From the NCBI RefSeq assembly GCF_024207115.1, contig NZ_CP100128.1, positions 1,488,001-1,552,000 on the forward strand: 64,000 bases of DNA, written 5' to 3'. Source of the DNA: Chromobacterium sp. IIBBL 290-4 (GTDB lineage: Bacteria > Pseudomonadota > Gammaproteobacteria > Burkholderiales > Chromobacteriaceae). The position numbers and the translations under genes were made by a program. The notes under the pieces were generated by a model. The model was not told where the DNA came from. It did no database searches and was given only the letters and a program-made list of their open reading frames with translations. This document shows, one piece after another, positions 1 to 8,727 of this stretch. How positions within the stretch are numbered: the first letter of the stretch is position 1; each line of letters opens with the position of its first letter.

Positions 1-89
1 ATTTATCGTCTCCTCACGGCCCGCTAGAGCCCAATGGCTTGATATCGATGCAGTGTAAGCAATCGGCAAGTGCGAAGAAAGCGCGGGGA

Positions 90-959
90 TCAAGGTCTCG
101 GCGGATGATCGCGCAGCGGGTCGTACCACATGGTTTTGTCGCTCAATGGCGCGCCATCCGGCAGCAAGGGATTGGCCAAGGGAATCAAGCGCCGCTCGCT
201 CATCCGCGCCTGGCGCAGCACATCGCCATGGTATTTCCAGAAAATGGCGTCGAAACGGCCATCGGCGCGCATGCGCTGCAAGCCCAGCGACAGACGTTCG
301 GCCAGCTGCGGCTGGTTGCGGTTGCAAAAGAAGTAATACGGCCAGGGATAATAGAACAGCAGATGCTGTTCTACTTCGAGATTCGGATACTGATCGTGGA
401 AGCGCAGATATTCATCGAATACTTCCAGCACGCTGCGCGGATATAAATCAAACCGCCCGCTGCTCAACATGCCGAACAGGCTCTGGTACTTGGCCAGCAC
501 CAGCGGAATGCCCGCCGCCCGGTAAATCTGGCCATCGCCCCAGTCCCGGCCCTGGCCGACGACAAAGCGCTTGAGCTGCTCCCGCGTGTCCACATGGTCG
601 AACTCCGCCTGCCGATGGCCGTCGATCAAAGCGATGCGATAGCCCAGCAGCCCCTTGCGCAAATCGACATGCACCGCCAGCAGCCGCATCTCGCGCTCTG
701 CCGAGGTCGAGCTCCACGCCACATCGAGCCCGCCCTGCGACAACTCGATCAAGGAGCGCCCTTCCTCCATAGGCAGTTTGCTCGCCACCAGCCGGTAGGG
801 CCCATAACGATCGACGGTCTCGTCCAGCGCGGCCTGCAACAGCTCCCGCAGATCGCGGTAGCGGAACGCGGTGTCGCCTTCGGCCGGATACACCACCGTG
901 GCGACGTCCGCGCCCCAGGCTGAGGCGCACCACACCAGCAACAGCACCCATCGTCGCAT
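90..959 (-). CDS. Periplasmic solute-binding protein, amino-acid type (SBP_bac_3-like)
   Basis: Predicted 289-residue exported protein. The start at 959 gives an N-terminal MRRW followed by a hydrophobic stretch ending in Ala-Trp-Gly-Ala, a typical Sec signal peptide, and is preceded by an AGGGAGG ribosome site; the reading frame stays open upstream but that part has no signal character. The mature part has the layout of type 3 extracellular solute-binding proteins, often found as lone relatives of amino-acid ABC receptors. No permease or ATPase gene lies beside it, so the ligand is unknown. It is divergent from the Fur-box ABC operon. Family assignment is by overall pattern rather than a single motif. 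Confidence 0.75.
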   Translation of the reverse strand: MRRWVLLLVWCASAWGADVATVVYPAEGDTAFRYRDLRELLQAALDETVDRYGPYRLVASKLPMEEGRSLIELSQGGLDVAWSSTSAEREMRLLAVHVDLRKGLLGYRIALIDGHRQAEFDHVDTREQLKRFVVGQGRDWGDGQIYRAAGIPLVLAKYQSLFGMLSSGRFDLYPRSVLEVFDEYLRFHDQYPNLEVEQHLLFYYPWPYYFFCNRNQPQLAERLSLGLQRMRADGRFDAIFWKYHGDVLRQARMSERRLIPLANPLLPDGAPLSDKTMWYDPLRDHPPRP

Positions 960-1016
960 CGCCGCCTCCCTAAGCCGGCCGTGGCCGGAGCCGGATGGCG
1001 GCGACCCTGCTATCAA

Positions 1017-1421
1017 GTTAGCTTTATTTTCAACAGATTCAACTCATGGCTTAATGGGTTTTTTAATAACAATGGTAAGGTTTGCTTGCTGCTTCTACCC
1101 GCCCCATCCTGCCCGCACGAATCCATTCGCATGCTTCCCCCGCATTTCACGTCCAGCCTGCTCGCCCTCTGAGCTCGACAACATCGTGCAATGAGATACC
1201 AAACAAAAGGCTGAATATCGACATTTAACGCCAGTTATATGGCATATTGAAAAATAAAATAATAATGATTATCATTTATAAATCCAATTAGCATGGCTCT
1301 AAGGTGCGCCGCCTCCAAGGCGAACATGCCGGAGCAGCAAAAGCATCGCCAAGCCGCGCCGGCCTGCCCGGGCATCGCGCCGCTCAGCCAGCCCCATCAC
1401 CCGCCAGATCAAGGAGTCGTC
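1017..1421. other. Divergent intergenic region with Fur-controlled promoter and long leader
   Basis: About 400 bases separate the solute-binding protein from the first ABC gene. The left part is unremarkable. The segment from about 1200 to 1285 is AT-rich and holds the promoter and Fur box listed separately. The remainder, about 1285-1421, would be a roughly 140-base untranslated leader; it is open in the ABC reading frame from 1293, but the good ribosome site lies at 1411. Confidence 0.6.
1247..1279 (+). promoter_or_regulatory. Sigma-70 promoter overlapped by a Fur box
   Basis: TTGAAA at 1247-1252 and TATCAT at 1270-1275 are separated by 17 bases, a good -35/-10 pair. The 19 bases at 1261-1279 (AATAATGATTATCATTTAT) match the classical Fur consensus at 14 of 19 positions, including the ATAATGAT and ATCATT cores. 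The Fur box covers the -10 element, so Fur-Fe2+ would block transcription of the ABC pair when iron is plentiful. Confidence 0.85.
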
Positions 1422-3218
1422 ATGACTGTTGAGAATGAGACCAATACCGGGCAGCCCGCCGGCGACCCGATCGCCCGCGTGCTCGCGCCTATCCGCGGGC
1501 GGCTGCTCGCCGCGGCGCTGCTGGCCGGACTGGGCGCCGCGCTGACCCTGGCGCCGCTGGCCGGCATCGCCCACATCGCCCGCTTGGCGCTGGAGCCAGG
1601 CGGCGCGGCGCGATACGAGGCCCTGTGGCAAACCGCCTCCCTCAGCCTGATCTGCCTGTTCGCCGGCATGGGGCTGATGCTGGCCGGCGATGCGGCCGCC
1701 CATCTGGCCGACAACCGCATCACCGGCCAATTGCGGCTGGCCATCGCTCGCCGCCTGGCCCGCGTGCCGCTGGGCTGGTTCTCTAGCCGCTCGTCGGGAG
1801 AGGTAAAGCAGGCCATACAGGACGATGTCGGCACCCTGCACAGCCTGACCGCCCATTACTACACCACGCGCGGCCGCTGCATCGGCGCAGTGTCCGCCTC
1901 CATCCTCTACCTGTTCGCCATGGACTGGCGCATGGCCATCGCCTCGCTGCTGCCCTTCCCGCTGTTCTTCTTGTTTTTCGCCAAGGCTCACCGCGCCAGC
2001 GCGGCCAATATGCAAACCTTCGGCGCCGGCATGGGCCGCATCAACCGCGCGGTGGTGGAGTTCGTCAACGGCATCCCGGTGGTCAAATCCTTCGGCGGGC
2101 AGAGCCAGGCCCGCGGCAGCTACCGGGAGGCGATAGACGCCTTCGCCGCCGCTTTCACCGACTTCACCCGCCCGCTGGTCAGCGCCATGGCCAACGCCAA
2201 CGCCATCATCGCGCCGGTTTCGGTGCTGGGCGCGGCGCTGGCCTTCGGCGCCGGCTTCGTCGCCCTGGGCTGGATGCAGCCAGTGGAGATCCTGCCTTTC
2301 GCCTTGGTCGCGCCCGGCCTGAGCGCGCCGCTGCTGATGCTGAGCTATCTGGCCCACGACCTCCAGCCCGCCACCGGCGCGGCTGAACGCGTCCAAGCGC
2401 TGCTGCAAACGCCGGTGCTGGAAACGCCGGCCGGACACGCCGCGCCGGCGGATGCGGAAATCCGCGTCGAAGGCCTGAGCTACAGCTATGCCGCCGACGC
2501 GCCGGTGCTCAGCGACGTCTCCTTCACCCTCAAGCCCGGCACGGTGACCGCCGTCGTCGGCCCCTCCGGCGCGGGCAAATCCACGCTGGCGCGCTTGCTG
2601 CTGCGCTTTTTCGATCCTGACGCCGGACGCATCACGCTGGGCGGCGTCGATTTGCGGCACATGGCGAGCTCGCAGCTATACCGCCGCGTCGGTTTCGTGC
2701 TGCAAGAGGTTCGCCTGATCCACGCCAGCGTGAGCGACAACATCGCCCTGGGCCGGCCCGGCGCCAGCCAGGCCGAGATCGAAGACGCCGCCCGCATGGC
2801 CAATATCCACGAGCGCATTCTGGAGCTGCCGCGCGGCTACAACTCGGTAGTCGGCGAGGACGCGCAGTTTTCCGGCGGCGAGCTGCAGCGCGTCAGCATC
2901 GCCCGCGCGGTGCTGCTGGACCCGCCGGTGCTGGTGCTGGACGAGGCCACGGCGGCGGCCGACGCGGAGAACGAAGTGAAAGTGCAGCAGGCGCTGTCGG
3001 CTTTCGCCCGCGGACGCACGCTGCTGGTCATCGCCCACAGGCTGGATACGGTGATGAGCGCCGATCAGATTCTGGTGGTCGCCGACGGCAAGATCGTCGA
3101 GCGGGGCCGCCACCCGGAATTACTGGCGCGGGGCGGCCGTTACGCCCGGATGTGGGCAATGGGGCGCTACGACAAAACCGAAGCCGCGGAACAGCGGGGA
3201 GAACTGCCGTTATGCTGA
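1422..3218 (+). CDS. Half-size ABC transporter, siderophore/iron type (YbtP/IrtA-like)
   Basis: 598-residue fusion of a six-helix exporter-fold membrane domain (about 1-330) and an ATPase domain. Walker A GPSGAGKST is at residues 380-388, the signature reads FSGGE at 483-487 instead of LSGGQ, Walker B is VLVLDEAT, and the H-loop is in IAHRLDTV. The D-loop AAAD is slightly unusual. The start at 1422 is chosen because AAGGAG lies at 1411-1416. The Fur box and the overlapping second half-transporter suggest a heterodimer moving a siderophore or ferric siderophore across the inner membrane, as YbtPQ or IrtAB do. Direction and substrate cannot be read from sequence. Confidence 0.85.
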   Translation: MTVENETNTGQPAGDPIARVLAPIRGRLLAAALLAGLGAALTLAPLAGIAHIARLALEPGGAARYEALWQTASLSLICLFAGMGLMLAGDAAAHLADNRITGQLRLAIARRLARVPLGWFSSRSSGEVKQAIQDDVGTLHSLTAHYYTTRGRCIGAVSASILYLFAMDWRMAIASLLPFPLFFLFFAKAHRASAANMQTFGAGMGRINRAVVEFVNGIPVVKSFGGQSQARGSYREAIDAFAAAFTDFTRPLVSAMANANAIIAPVSVLGAALAFGAGFVALGWMQPVEILPFALVAPGLSAPLLMLSYLAHDLQPATGAAERVQALLQTPVLETPAGHAAPADAEIRVEGLSYSYAADAPVLSDVSFTLKPGTVTAVVGPSGAGKSTLARLLLRFFDPDAGRITLGGVDLRHMASSQLYRRVGFVLQEVRLIHASVSDNIALGRPGASQAEIEDAARMANIHERILELPRGYNSVVGEDAQFSGGELQRVSIARAVLLDPPVLVLDEATAAADAENEVKVQQALSAFARGRTLLVIAHRLDTVMSADQILVVADGKIVERGRHPELLARGGRYARMWAMGRYDKTEAAEQRGELPLC

Positions 3219-4975
3219 ACACTTTTATCCGGCTGCTGGGCAAGGACGCGGCCAAACTGAATCGCTATGTCCTGCTGGCGCTCGTCTACAGCCTGCTGTG
3301 CGGCCTCACCATCGTCGCGCTGGCGCCCGCGCTGCGGCATGTCCTCAATGGCGAGACCCAGGCGGCGGGCCAATGGCTGGCCATCCTGCTGGCCGGCGTC
3401 GCGCTGTGCTGGGCGCTGCGGCGGCGGGTGGAGAAAGCCGGCATCGCCGTGGGCATCGCCGTGCTGCAAGGCGGCCGACACCGGCTGGCGGAGCACGTCG
3501 GTAGCCTGCCCATAGGCTGGTTCAGCGCGCGCCATACCGCCCGGCTGAACCATATCGCCACCCAGGGCATGATGGAGATCGCCCAATTGCCCGCCCACGT
3601 GTTCACGCCGCTGCTGGCCGGCATGGTGACGCCGCTGGTGGTGCTGGCCGCGCTGTTCGCCCTCTATCCGCCCATGGGTTGGGCGGGCCTGGCCAGCCTG
3701 CCGCTGCTGTTGGGGGTGTTTTTGCTCACCAGCCGGCTGGGCCAGCGCGCCGATCAGGCTTACCACCAGGATGCGGCGCAGAGCAGCCAGCGCATGGTGG
3801 AGTTCGCGCAGGCCCAGTCGGTGCTGCGCGCCTTTCATGGCGACCAAGGCGGCGCGCGCTTCCTGGAGCAGGCCATCGCCCAGCAGCAGCGGGCGGGCAA
3901 ACGCCTGGTCCGGCTGTCGGCGCTGTCCTCGGCGCTCAACGCCTGGGCGGTGCAAGCCTGCTTCGCGGCGCTGCTGCTGATCACCATGCTATGGCTGGGC
4001 GGAAAAGAAGGCGCGGGGCTGGATAGGGACGCCGCCATCTCGGCCATCCTCGCGCTGACGCTGCTGAGCCGCTTCATCGATCCCTTGCTGGATGTGGCCG
4101 GCTACAGCGATGTGCTGCGCGGCGCGCGCGGACAGCTAACAGCGATTGCGGACATCTTCGCCGTCGAGCCGCAGCCGGAAAGCCGGTCGCCGCGCGCGCC
4201 GGCCGACGCCTCGGTCGAATTCGCCGATGCCGATTTCCGTTACGCGCCGGAACAGGCCGATGTGCTCAGCGGCGTCAGCCTGCGCATCGAACCGGGCAGC
4301 ATGACGGCGCTGGTGGGCGCGTCCGGTTCCGGCAAAACCACCTTGATCCGGCTGATCGCCCGCTTCTTCGACGCGACGCGCGGCCAGGTGAAGGTGGGCG
4401 GCGTCGATGTCCGCGACATCGCCCCCGACGCGCTGGCCGGCCAGATCAGCCAGATCTTCCAGGACGCCTATTTGTTCCACGGCAGCATCGCCGACAATAT
4501 CCGCATCGGCAAACCTGACGCCAGCGACGCCGAAGTGCGGAAGGCGGCGGAGCAGGCCGGCGTGGCCGAGATTCTGGAGCGCTTGCCGCAAGGGCTGGAC
4601 ACCCCGGTGGGAGAGGGCGGCGCCCGGCTGTCAGGCGGCGAGCGCCAGCGCATCGCCATCGCCCGCGCGCTGATCAAGGATGCGCCCATCCTGCTGGTGG
4701 ACGAGGCGACGGCGGCGCTGGACACCGAGAACCAGGCCGCCATCACCGAGGCGCTGGCGCGGCTGCGCGGCAAGCGCACGCTGATCGTCATCGCGCATCA
4801 GCTCTCAACGGTGGAGATGGCCGACCATATCGTCGTTCTGGATCAAGGCCGCATCCGCGAGCAAGGCAGCCATGCCGAGCTGCGCGCCCAATCCGGCCTG
4901 TACGCGCATTTCCTGGCTCAGCGCCGGATGGCGAAAGGCTGGCGCATCGCGGAGCAGTCCATGCCATCAGCTTAA
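3212..4975 (+). CDS. Half-size ABC transporter, partner of the upstream gene (YbtQ/IrtB-like)
   Basis: 587-residue membrane-ATPase fusion. Walker A GASGSGKTT is at 369-377, followed by a canonical LSGGERQR signature, Walker B ILLVDEAT with D-loop AALD, and an H-loop in IAHQLSTV. The start at 3212 overlaps the end of the first ABC gene by 7 bases, indicating translational coupling. This subunit has the canonical signature while its partner has FSGGE, which fits an asymmetric heterodimer. Its stop codon overlaps the stop of the convergent arginase gene (4972-4975). Controlled by the upstream Fur promoter by inference. Confidence 0.85.
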   Translation: MLNTFIRLLGKDAAKLNRYVLLALVYSLLCGLTIVALAPALRHVLNGETQAAGQWLAILLAGVALCWALRRRVEKAGIAVGIAVLQGGRHRLAEHVGSLPIGWFSARHTARLNHIATQGMMEIAQLPAHVFTPLLAGMVTPLVVLAALFALYPPMGWAGLASLPLLLGVFLLTSRLGQRADQAYHQDAAQSSQRMVEFAQAQSVLRAFHGDQGGARFLEQAIAQQQRAGKRLVRLSALSSALNAWAVQACFAALLLITMLWLGGKEGAGLDRDAAISAILALTLLSRFIDPLLDVAGYSDVLRGARGQLTAIADIFAVEPQPESRSPRAPADASVEFADADFRYAPEQADVLSGVSLRIEPGSMTALVGASGSGKTTLIRLIARFFDATRGQVKVGGVDVRDIAPDALAGQISQIFQDAYLFHGSIADNIRIGKPDASDAEVRKAAEQAGVAEILERLPQGLDTPVGEGGARLSGGERQRIAIARALIKDAPILLVDEATAALDTENQAAITEALARLRGKRTLIVIAHQLSTVEMADHIVVLDQGRIREQGSHAELRAQSGLYAHFLAQRRMAKGWRIAEQSMPSA

Positions 4976-5787
4976 GACAGGGCGGTTTGCAAGGCCTTCA
5001 GGATGTGGATCGCCGCCTCGCCCTGCGCCGCATCGGCCGCCGTGCATTCGGTCAGGCCCGCGCCGGCCAGGCGGGTGCGCCGGCTGACGGCCAGAATGGC
5101 CGCTTCCAGCGCGCGGCGGCTCAGGCCGCCCGGCGTCGGACATTGCACCGCCGGGTTTTCCGCCGGGTCCAGCACATCCAGATCGATATGCAGATAGCTG
5201 GGCCAGGCCGGGTTCAGGCCGGCGGCCAGCCGCGCGGGATCCGCTTCCAGGCTGGCGACCTCATGCCAGACCAACTGATGCGTTTCGATATAGGCGCGCT
5301 CGGCGGGATCGATGTCGCGCACGCCGGCCAGATGCACCTGCTCCGGCCGCAAAGGCAGCGGCACGGCCCGCAGCAAAGCCGGATGGCCCTCGCCCAAGAG
5401 CAGCCTCAGCGGCATGCCATGCAAATGCCCGCTGGGCGAACTCTGCGGCGTGTTCAGATCGGCGTGGGCGTCCAGCCACACCACATTCAAACCGCCTTGA
5501 TAGTATTGATTGAGATGGGCGACGGGGGCGATTTCGCTAGCGCAATCGCCCCCGCACAGCAGGATGCGCGCAGGCCCGCTCTGAGCGATCCGCTCGGCGC
5601 AGGCTTGCAATTGCGCCGCCAGCGCCGCCAGATGGTCGATGCCATCCTGGCGCAAGCACACCGGGCAGGCTTGGATGGCGATGGCCGTGTCCTCGCCCAG
5701 CCATGGCCGCAGCACCGCGCTGCCGCGTTCGATGTTGCGCCCCTCCCCGCTACCCTGCCATTGGGGAAACCATATCTTCAGCAACAT
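4972..5787 (-). CDS. Arginase/agmatinase/formiminoglutamase-family hydrolase
   Basis: 271-residue ureohydrolase-fold protein. The binuclear manganese motifs are present in order: GGDCASE (normally GGDHS), WLDAHADLNT, the SPSGHLHGMPLR segment, and HIDLDVLDP. In the first motif the usual metal-ligand His is replaced by Cys, which some arginase-family members tolerate. The family hydrolyses guanidino or formimino groups; I cannot tell the substrate. The start at 5787 follows AAAGGGATC; the frame is open upstream to 5895, but that segment contains a terminator hairpin and is probably leader. It sits between the ABC operon (convergent) and fba (same strand). Confidence 0.8.
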   Translation of the reverse strand: MLLKIWFPQWQGSGEGRNIERGSAVLRPWLGEDTAIAIQACPVCLRQDGIDHLAALAAQLQACAERIAQSGPARILLCGGDCASEIAPVAHLNQYYQGGLNVVWLDAHADLNTPQSSPSGHLHGMPLRLLLGEGHPALLRAVPLPLRPEQVHLAGVRDIDPAERAYIETHQLVWHEVASLEADPARLAAGLNPAWPSYLHIDLDVLDPAENPAVQCPTPGGLSRRALEAAILAVSRRTRLAGAGLTECTAADAAQGEAAIHILKALQTALS

Positions 5788-5803
5788 GCTGATCCCTTTG
5801 CGC

Positions 5804-5829
5804 AAAAAAAAACCCGCCGTGAGGCGGGT
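5804..5829 (-). terminator. Intrinsic terminator in the leader of the arginase-family gene
   Basis: Read on the minus strand: ACCCGCC, loop TCAC, GGCGGGT, running into nine T residues that end 16 bases before the arginase start codon. A terminator in this position either ends a separate upstream transcript or acts as an attenuator for the gene behind it. Confidence 0.8.
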
Positions 5830-5962
5830 CGGGCCAGTGGCATGCCGGATAACGCCCGGCGCGCCGCTGGTTTCGGCTATGACCGGGGCTGACATGGCGC
5901 CCTTCCTGAAATGACAATTGAATTTTGGTAAAGCCCGCCGAATTCGACAAGGTCATTTACAC

Positions 5963-5977
5963 TAAATTAACAATTTA
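5963..5977. promoter_or_regulatory. Inverted repeat TAAATT-N3-AATTTA upstream of the arginase-family gene
   Basis: Perfect 6-base arms around AAC, in the AT-rich stretch between the end of fba and the arginase leader. It could be an operator in the arginase promoter. No regulator can be named. Confidence 0.4.
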
Positions 5978-6006
5978 ATCAGAAACGGCGCCTGCGGCCC
6001 CCATCC

Positions 6007-7071
6007 TTAGCGCACGATCTGCGCCAGTTCGCCCTTCAGATAGCGGTTGGCCATGGAGTCCAGATTGATCGCCTTGATCTTGCTGGCCTGGCCGGCGGAA
6101 CCGAAGGCTTCGTAGCGGGCGATACAGACGTCGCGCATCGCTTCGATGGTTTTGGCCAGATACTTGCGCGGGTCGAATTCGGCCGGGTTCTTGGCCATGA
6201 ACTGGCGGATGGCGCCGGTGGAGGCCAGACGCAGATCGGTGTCGATATTGACCTTGCGCACGCCGTGCTTGATGCCTTCGACGATTTCCTCAACCGGCAC
6301 GCCGTAGGTTTCGCCCAGGTCGCCGCCGTATTGGTTGATGATCTGCAGCCATTCCTGCGGCACGCTGGAAGAGCCGTGCATCACCAGGTGGGTGTTGGGG
6401 ATGCGGGCGTGGATTTCCTTGATGCGGTCGATGCGCAGCACGTCGCCGGTGGGCTTCTTGCTGAACTTGTAGGCGCCGTGGCTGGTGCCGATGGCGATGG
6501 CCAAGGCGTCCACGCCGGTGTCCTTGACGAAGCGGGCGGCTTCTTCCGGATCGGTCAAGAGCTGGCTGTGGTCGAGCACGCCCTCGGCGCCGACGCCGTC
6601 TTCCTCGCCGGCCATGCCGGTTTCCAGGCTGCCCAGGCAGCCGATTTCGCCTTCCACCGACACGCCGCAGGCGTGGGCGAAGTTGACCACGGTGCGGGTC
6701 ACGCCGACGTTGTAGTCATAGTCGGCCGGGGTTTTGCCATCGGACTTCAGCGAGCCGTCCATCATCACCGAGGAGAAGCCCAGCTGGATGGAACGCTGAC
6801 AGACGTCCGGGCTGGTGCCGTGATCCTGGTGCATCACCACCGGGATATGCGGGAATTCTTCGATGGCGGCCAGGATCATGTGGCGCAGGAAGGGCGCGCC
6901 GGCGTATTTGCGGGCGCCGGCCGAGGCTTGCACGATCACCGGAGCGTCCACCTTGTCGGCGGCTTCCATGATGGCGCGCATTTGCTCCAGATTGTTGACG
7001 TTGAAGGCCGGCAGACCGTAGCTGAATTCAGCCGCGTGGTCCAGCAGCTGGCGCATGGAAACGAGTGCCAT
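6007..7071 (-). CDS. fba: Fructose-bisphosphate aldolase, class II
   Basis: 354-residue class II (metal-dependent) aldolase that interconverts fructose 1,6-bisphosphate with dihydroxyacetone phosphate and glyceraldehyde 3-phosphate. [10 protein letters not shown] places the catalytic Asp at 83 and a metal-ligand His at 84; [11 protein letters not shown] and VMHGSSSVP carry further metal and phosphate contacts. Length and sequence match the long proteobacterial/Calvin subtype. The start at 7071 follows GGGAGAAAGAT. It is the last of the carbon-metabolism genes on this strand and is separated from the LysE-type gene by a terminator, so it probably has its own promoter. Confidence 0.95.
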   Translation of the reverse strand: MALVSMRQLLDHAAEFSYGLPAFNVNNLEQMRAIMEAADKVDAPVIVQASAGARKYAGAPFLRHMILAAIEEFPHIPVVMHQDHGTSPDVCQRSIQLGFSSVMMDGSLKSDGKTPADYDYNVGVTRTVVNFAHACGVSVEGEIGCLGSLETGMAGEEDGVGAEGVLDHSQLLTDPEEAARFVKDTGVDALAIAIGTSHGAYKFSKKPTGDVLRIDRIKEIHARIPNTHLVMHGSSSVPQEWLQIINQYGGDLGETYGVPVEEIVEGIKHGVRKVNIDTDLRLASTGAIRQFMAKNPAEFDPRKYLAKTIEAMRDVCIARYEAFGSAGQASKIKAINLDSMANRYLKGELAQIVR

Positions 7072-7116
7072 ATCTTTCTCCCTCATGGGCTCCGCCGCGG
7101 CGGAACCGGTTTTCAA

Positions 7117-7144
7117 ATAAAACGGCCGCCTCGATAGGCGGCCG
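7117..7144 (-). terminator. Intrinsic terminator after the LysE-family exporter gene
   Basis: On the minus strand, 9-base stem CGGCCGCCT / AGGCGGCCG with a 4-base loop, followed by TTTTATTT. It ends the unit of DUF4349-like lipoprotein and LysE exporter and precedes fba. Confidence 0.9.
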
Positions 7145-7150
7145 CATCAA

Positions 7151-7780
7151 TTACTGTCGCGACAGGCTGGTCAGCAACACGCCCGCGCCGACGAAAGCGC
7201 CGCCGCTGAAACGGTTGACCAGCTTGAGCCGGCGCGCGCTGTTCATCCAGCCGGCCAGCCTCGCGCCGCTGCTGGCGTAGGTCAGCTGCCAGCTCGACTC
7301 GATCACGAAAAACGATGCCGCCAGGATGGCCAACTGCGGCCCCTGCGGCTGGTGGGTGTCCATGAACTGCGGAAACAGCGCGGCGAAGAAGATCAAGGCC
7401 TTGGGATTGCTCATCGCCACCAGGAAGCCGCGGCGGAACAAGGCCCAGGGGCCGTGCTGGCCGGTCGCGTCCTCGCGCAGCTCAGCCACCGGTTGCGGCG
7501 GGCTGCGCCAGGTTTTGACGCCCAGGTACACCAGATACACCGCGCCGGCGTACTTGATGGCGGAGAACAAGACTTCCGAAGTGGCCAACACCGCGCCCAG
7601 GCCGGCCACCGAGGCCAGCATCAGCAAACCCAGCGCGCTCATCAGGCCAAAGCAAGTCATCAGGGTGCGGCGCACGCCGTAATGAATGCCGTGCGTCATC
7701 GCCAGCAACATATTGGGGCCGGGCGTGGCGGAAACGAAAAACATGGTGGTGATGAACATCAGCCAGGTGTGCAGCGGCAT
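7151..7780 (-). CDS. LysE/RhtB-family amino-acid exporter
   Basis: 209-residue inner-membrane protein with about six hydrophobic segments. The N-terminal ATPGPN motif is diagnostic of the LysE/RhtB/CadD exporter superfamily, which expels amino acids or homoserine lactone-like compounds using the proton gradient. The start is supported by AAGGAGAGAAG directly upstream. It follows the DUF4349-like lipoprotein gene by 9 bases, so the two are likely co-transcribed. The substrate is not predictable. A strong terminator follows. Confidence 0.88.
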   Translation of the reverse strand: MPLHTWLMFITTMFFVSATPGPNMLLAMTHGIHYGVRRTLMTCFGLMSALGLLMLASVAGLGAVLATSEVLFSAIKYAGAVYLVYLGVKTWRSPPQPVAELREDATGQHGPWALFRRGFLVAMSNPKALIFFAALFPQFMDTHQPQGPQLAILAASFFVIESSWQLTYASSGARLAGWMNSARRLKLVNRFSGGAFVGAGVLLTSLSRQ

Positions 7781-7789
7781 CTTCTCTCC

Positions 7790-8626
7790 TTAGCTTTCGC
7801 GGCTATCGTTGCTCTCTATCTTCCGATTATCGCTGATCTTGGCGCGGCGTGTCCGGCCGAAACGACGCAGGACATACCACAATGCCAGACCGGCGGCGAC
7901 AAACGGCAGCAGCGCGCAACACAAGTTCAGCAAGCCGCCGGCGCTTTGTCCCAAGGTCTGGAAGGCGCGCTGGCCCCATCCCGCCGGCTCGGGGCTCAGT
8001 TCGACGGACACCGGCTGGGTATTGAGCAGCGCGGCGGAAATCGCCGCTTGCTCTGCCTGCAGCCGCGCCACCGCCGCCAATCCCTGGCGCAGGGTCGCGC
8101 TCTTGCCCGCCGACGCATCCTGGCCGGTTTTCGCGCTGTCGCGCACATCTTGCTCCAGCTGGGCGATTTCCTGGCGGCGCGACGCTTGCGCGGTATGTTG
8201 CTTCACCAGAACGCCCTGCTTGCGCAAAAAGGCGAAATACGGCTCGACTTGCTCATGTGGCAAGCGGGCGCTGATGCTGGCCTCGCCGTTGTAGCCATCG
8301 GCATCGAAACGGCGGTAGGAAGCCTCTTCCAGCAAACATCCCAGCCGCAAGCATTCGGCGCGGATGGCCAGCCACCTGGATTCCACCTGCTCGCTCGGCA
8401 CTTCCAGCGCCAGCTGATGCTGCAGATTGCGCGCAATCAATTGCTGCAACTGCGTGCCGTTTTCGCCGTGCTCGCCGATCTGGACCTGGCTGGATGGCGC
8501 GCTGGCATCGATCCCCGCCGCCGGCCCCTCGCCAGGCGCCATCTCTTTTTTGCTGCAAGCGGTCAGCATCGCGATCAATACTGCCGACGCTATATACGCT
8601 GCGCGTCTTTTTTTCATGGGAAACAT
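7790..8626 (-). CDS. DUF4349-like membrane-anchored lipoprotein
   Basis: 278 residues. The N-terminus has a KKRR positive patch, a hydrophobic run and the lipobox LTAC, so it should be lipid-anchored. The middle (about 60-190) is charged and partly coiled-coil, and the C-terminus has a hydrophobic segment (about 230-252, LLPFVAAGLALWYVL) followed by Arg-rich residues, so it is held at both ends. This architecture fits DUF4349 proteins, whose function is unknown. An alternative Met at 8617 starts directly at the KKRR patch; neither start has a clear ribosome site. Confidence 0.7.
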   Translation of the reverse strand: MFPMKKRRAAYIASAVLIAMLTACSKKEMAPGEGPAAGIDASAPSSQVQIGEHGENGTQLQQLIARNLQHQLALEVPSEQVESRWLAIRAECLRLGCLLEEASYRRFDADGYNGEASISARLPHEQVEPYFAFLRKQGVLVKQHTAQASRRQEIAQLEQDVRDSAKTGQDASAGKSATLRQGLAAVARLQAEQAAISAALLNTQPVSVELSPEPAGWGQRAFQTLGQSAGGLLNLCCALLPFVAAGLALWYVLRRFGRTRRAKISDNRKIESNDSRES

Positions 8627-8690
8627 TCAAAATTCAATCAGCCGGCATTATCCCTGACGCCGGCGCCCTTTGTCCCCAGCGGAAAATGGG

Positions 8691-8719
8691 AAAAAGCCAT
8701 GCAGACAGCGCTGCATGGC
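8691..8719 (-). terminator. Intrinsic terminator of pgk
   Basis: Perfect 9-base stem GCCATGCAG / CTGCATGGC with a 6-base loop. On the minus strand it is followed by TTTTT. It lies 9 bases past the pgk stop codon. Confidence 0.9.
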
Positions 8720-8727
8720 CAAATCCT

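Noticed and set aside
5804..5900. Guanidine riboswitch before the arginase-family gene
   Set aside because: The terminator loop sequence and surrounding bases do not fit the ykkC or mini-ykkC consensus; only the terminator itself is certain.
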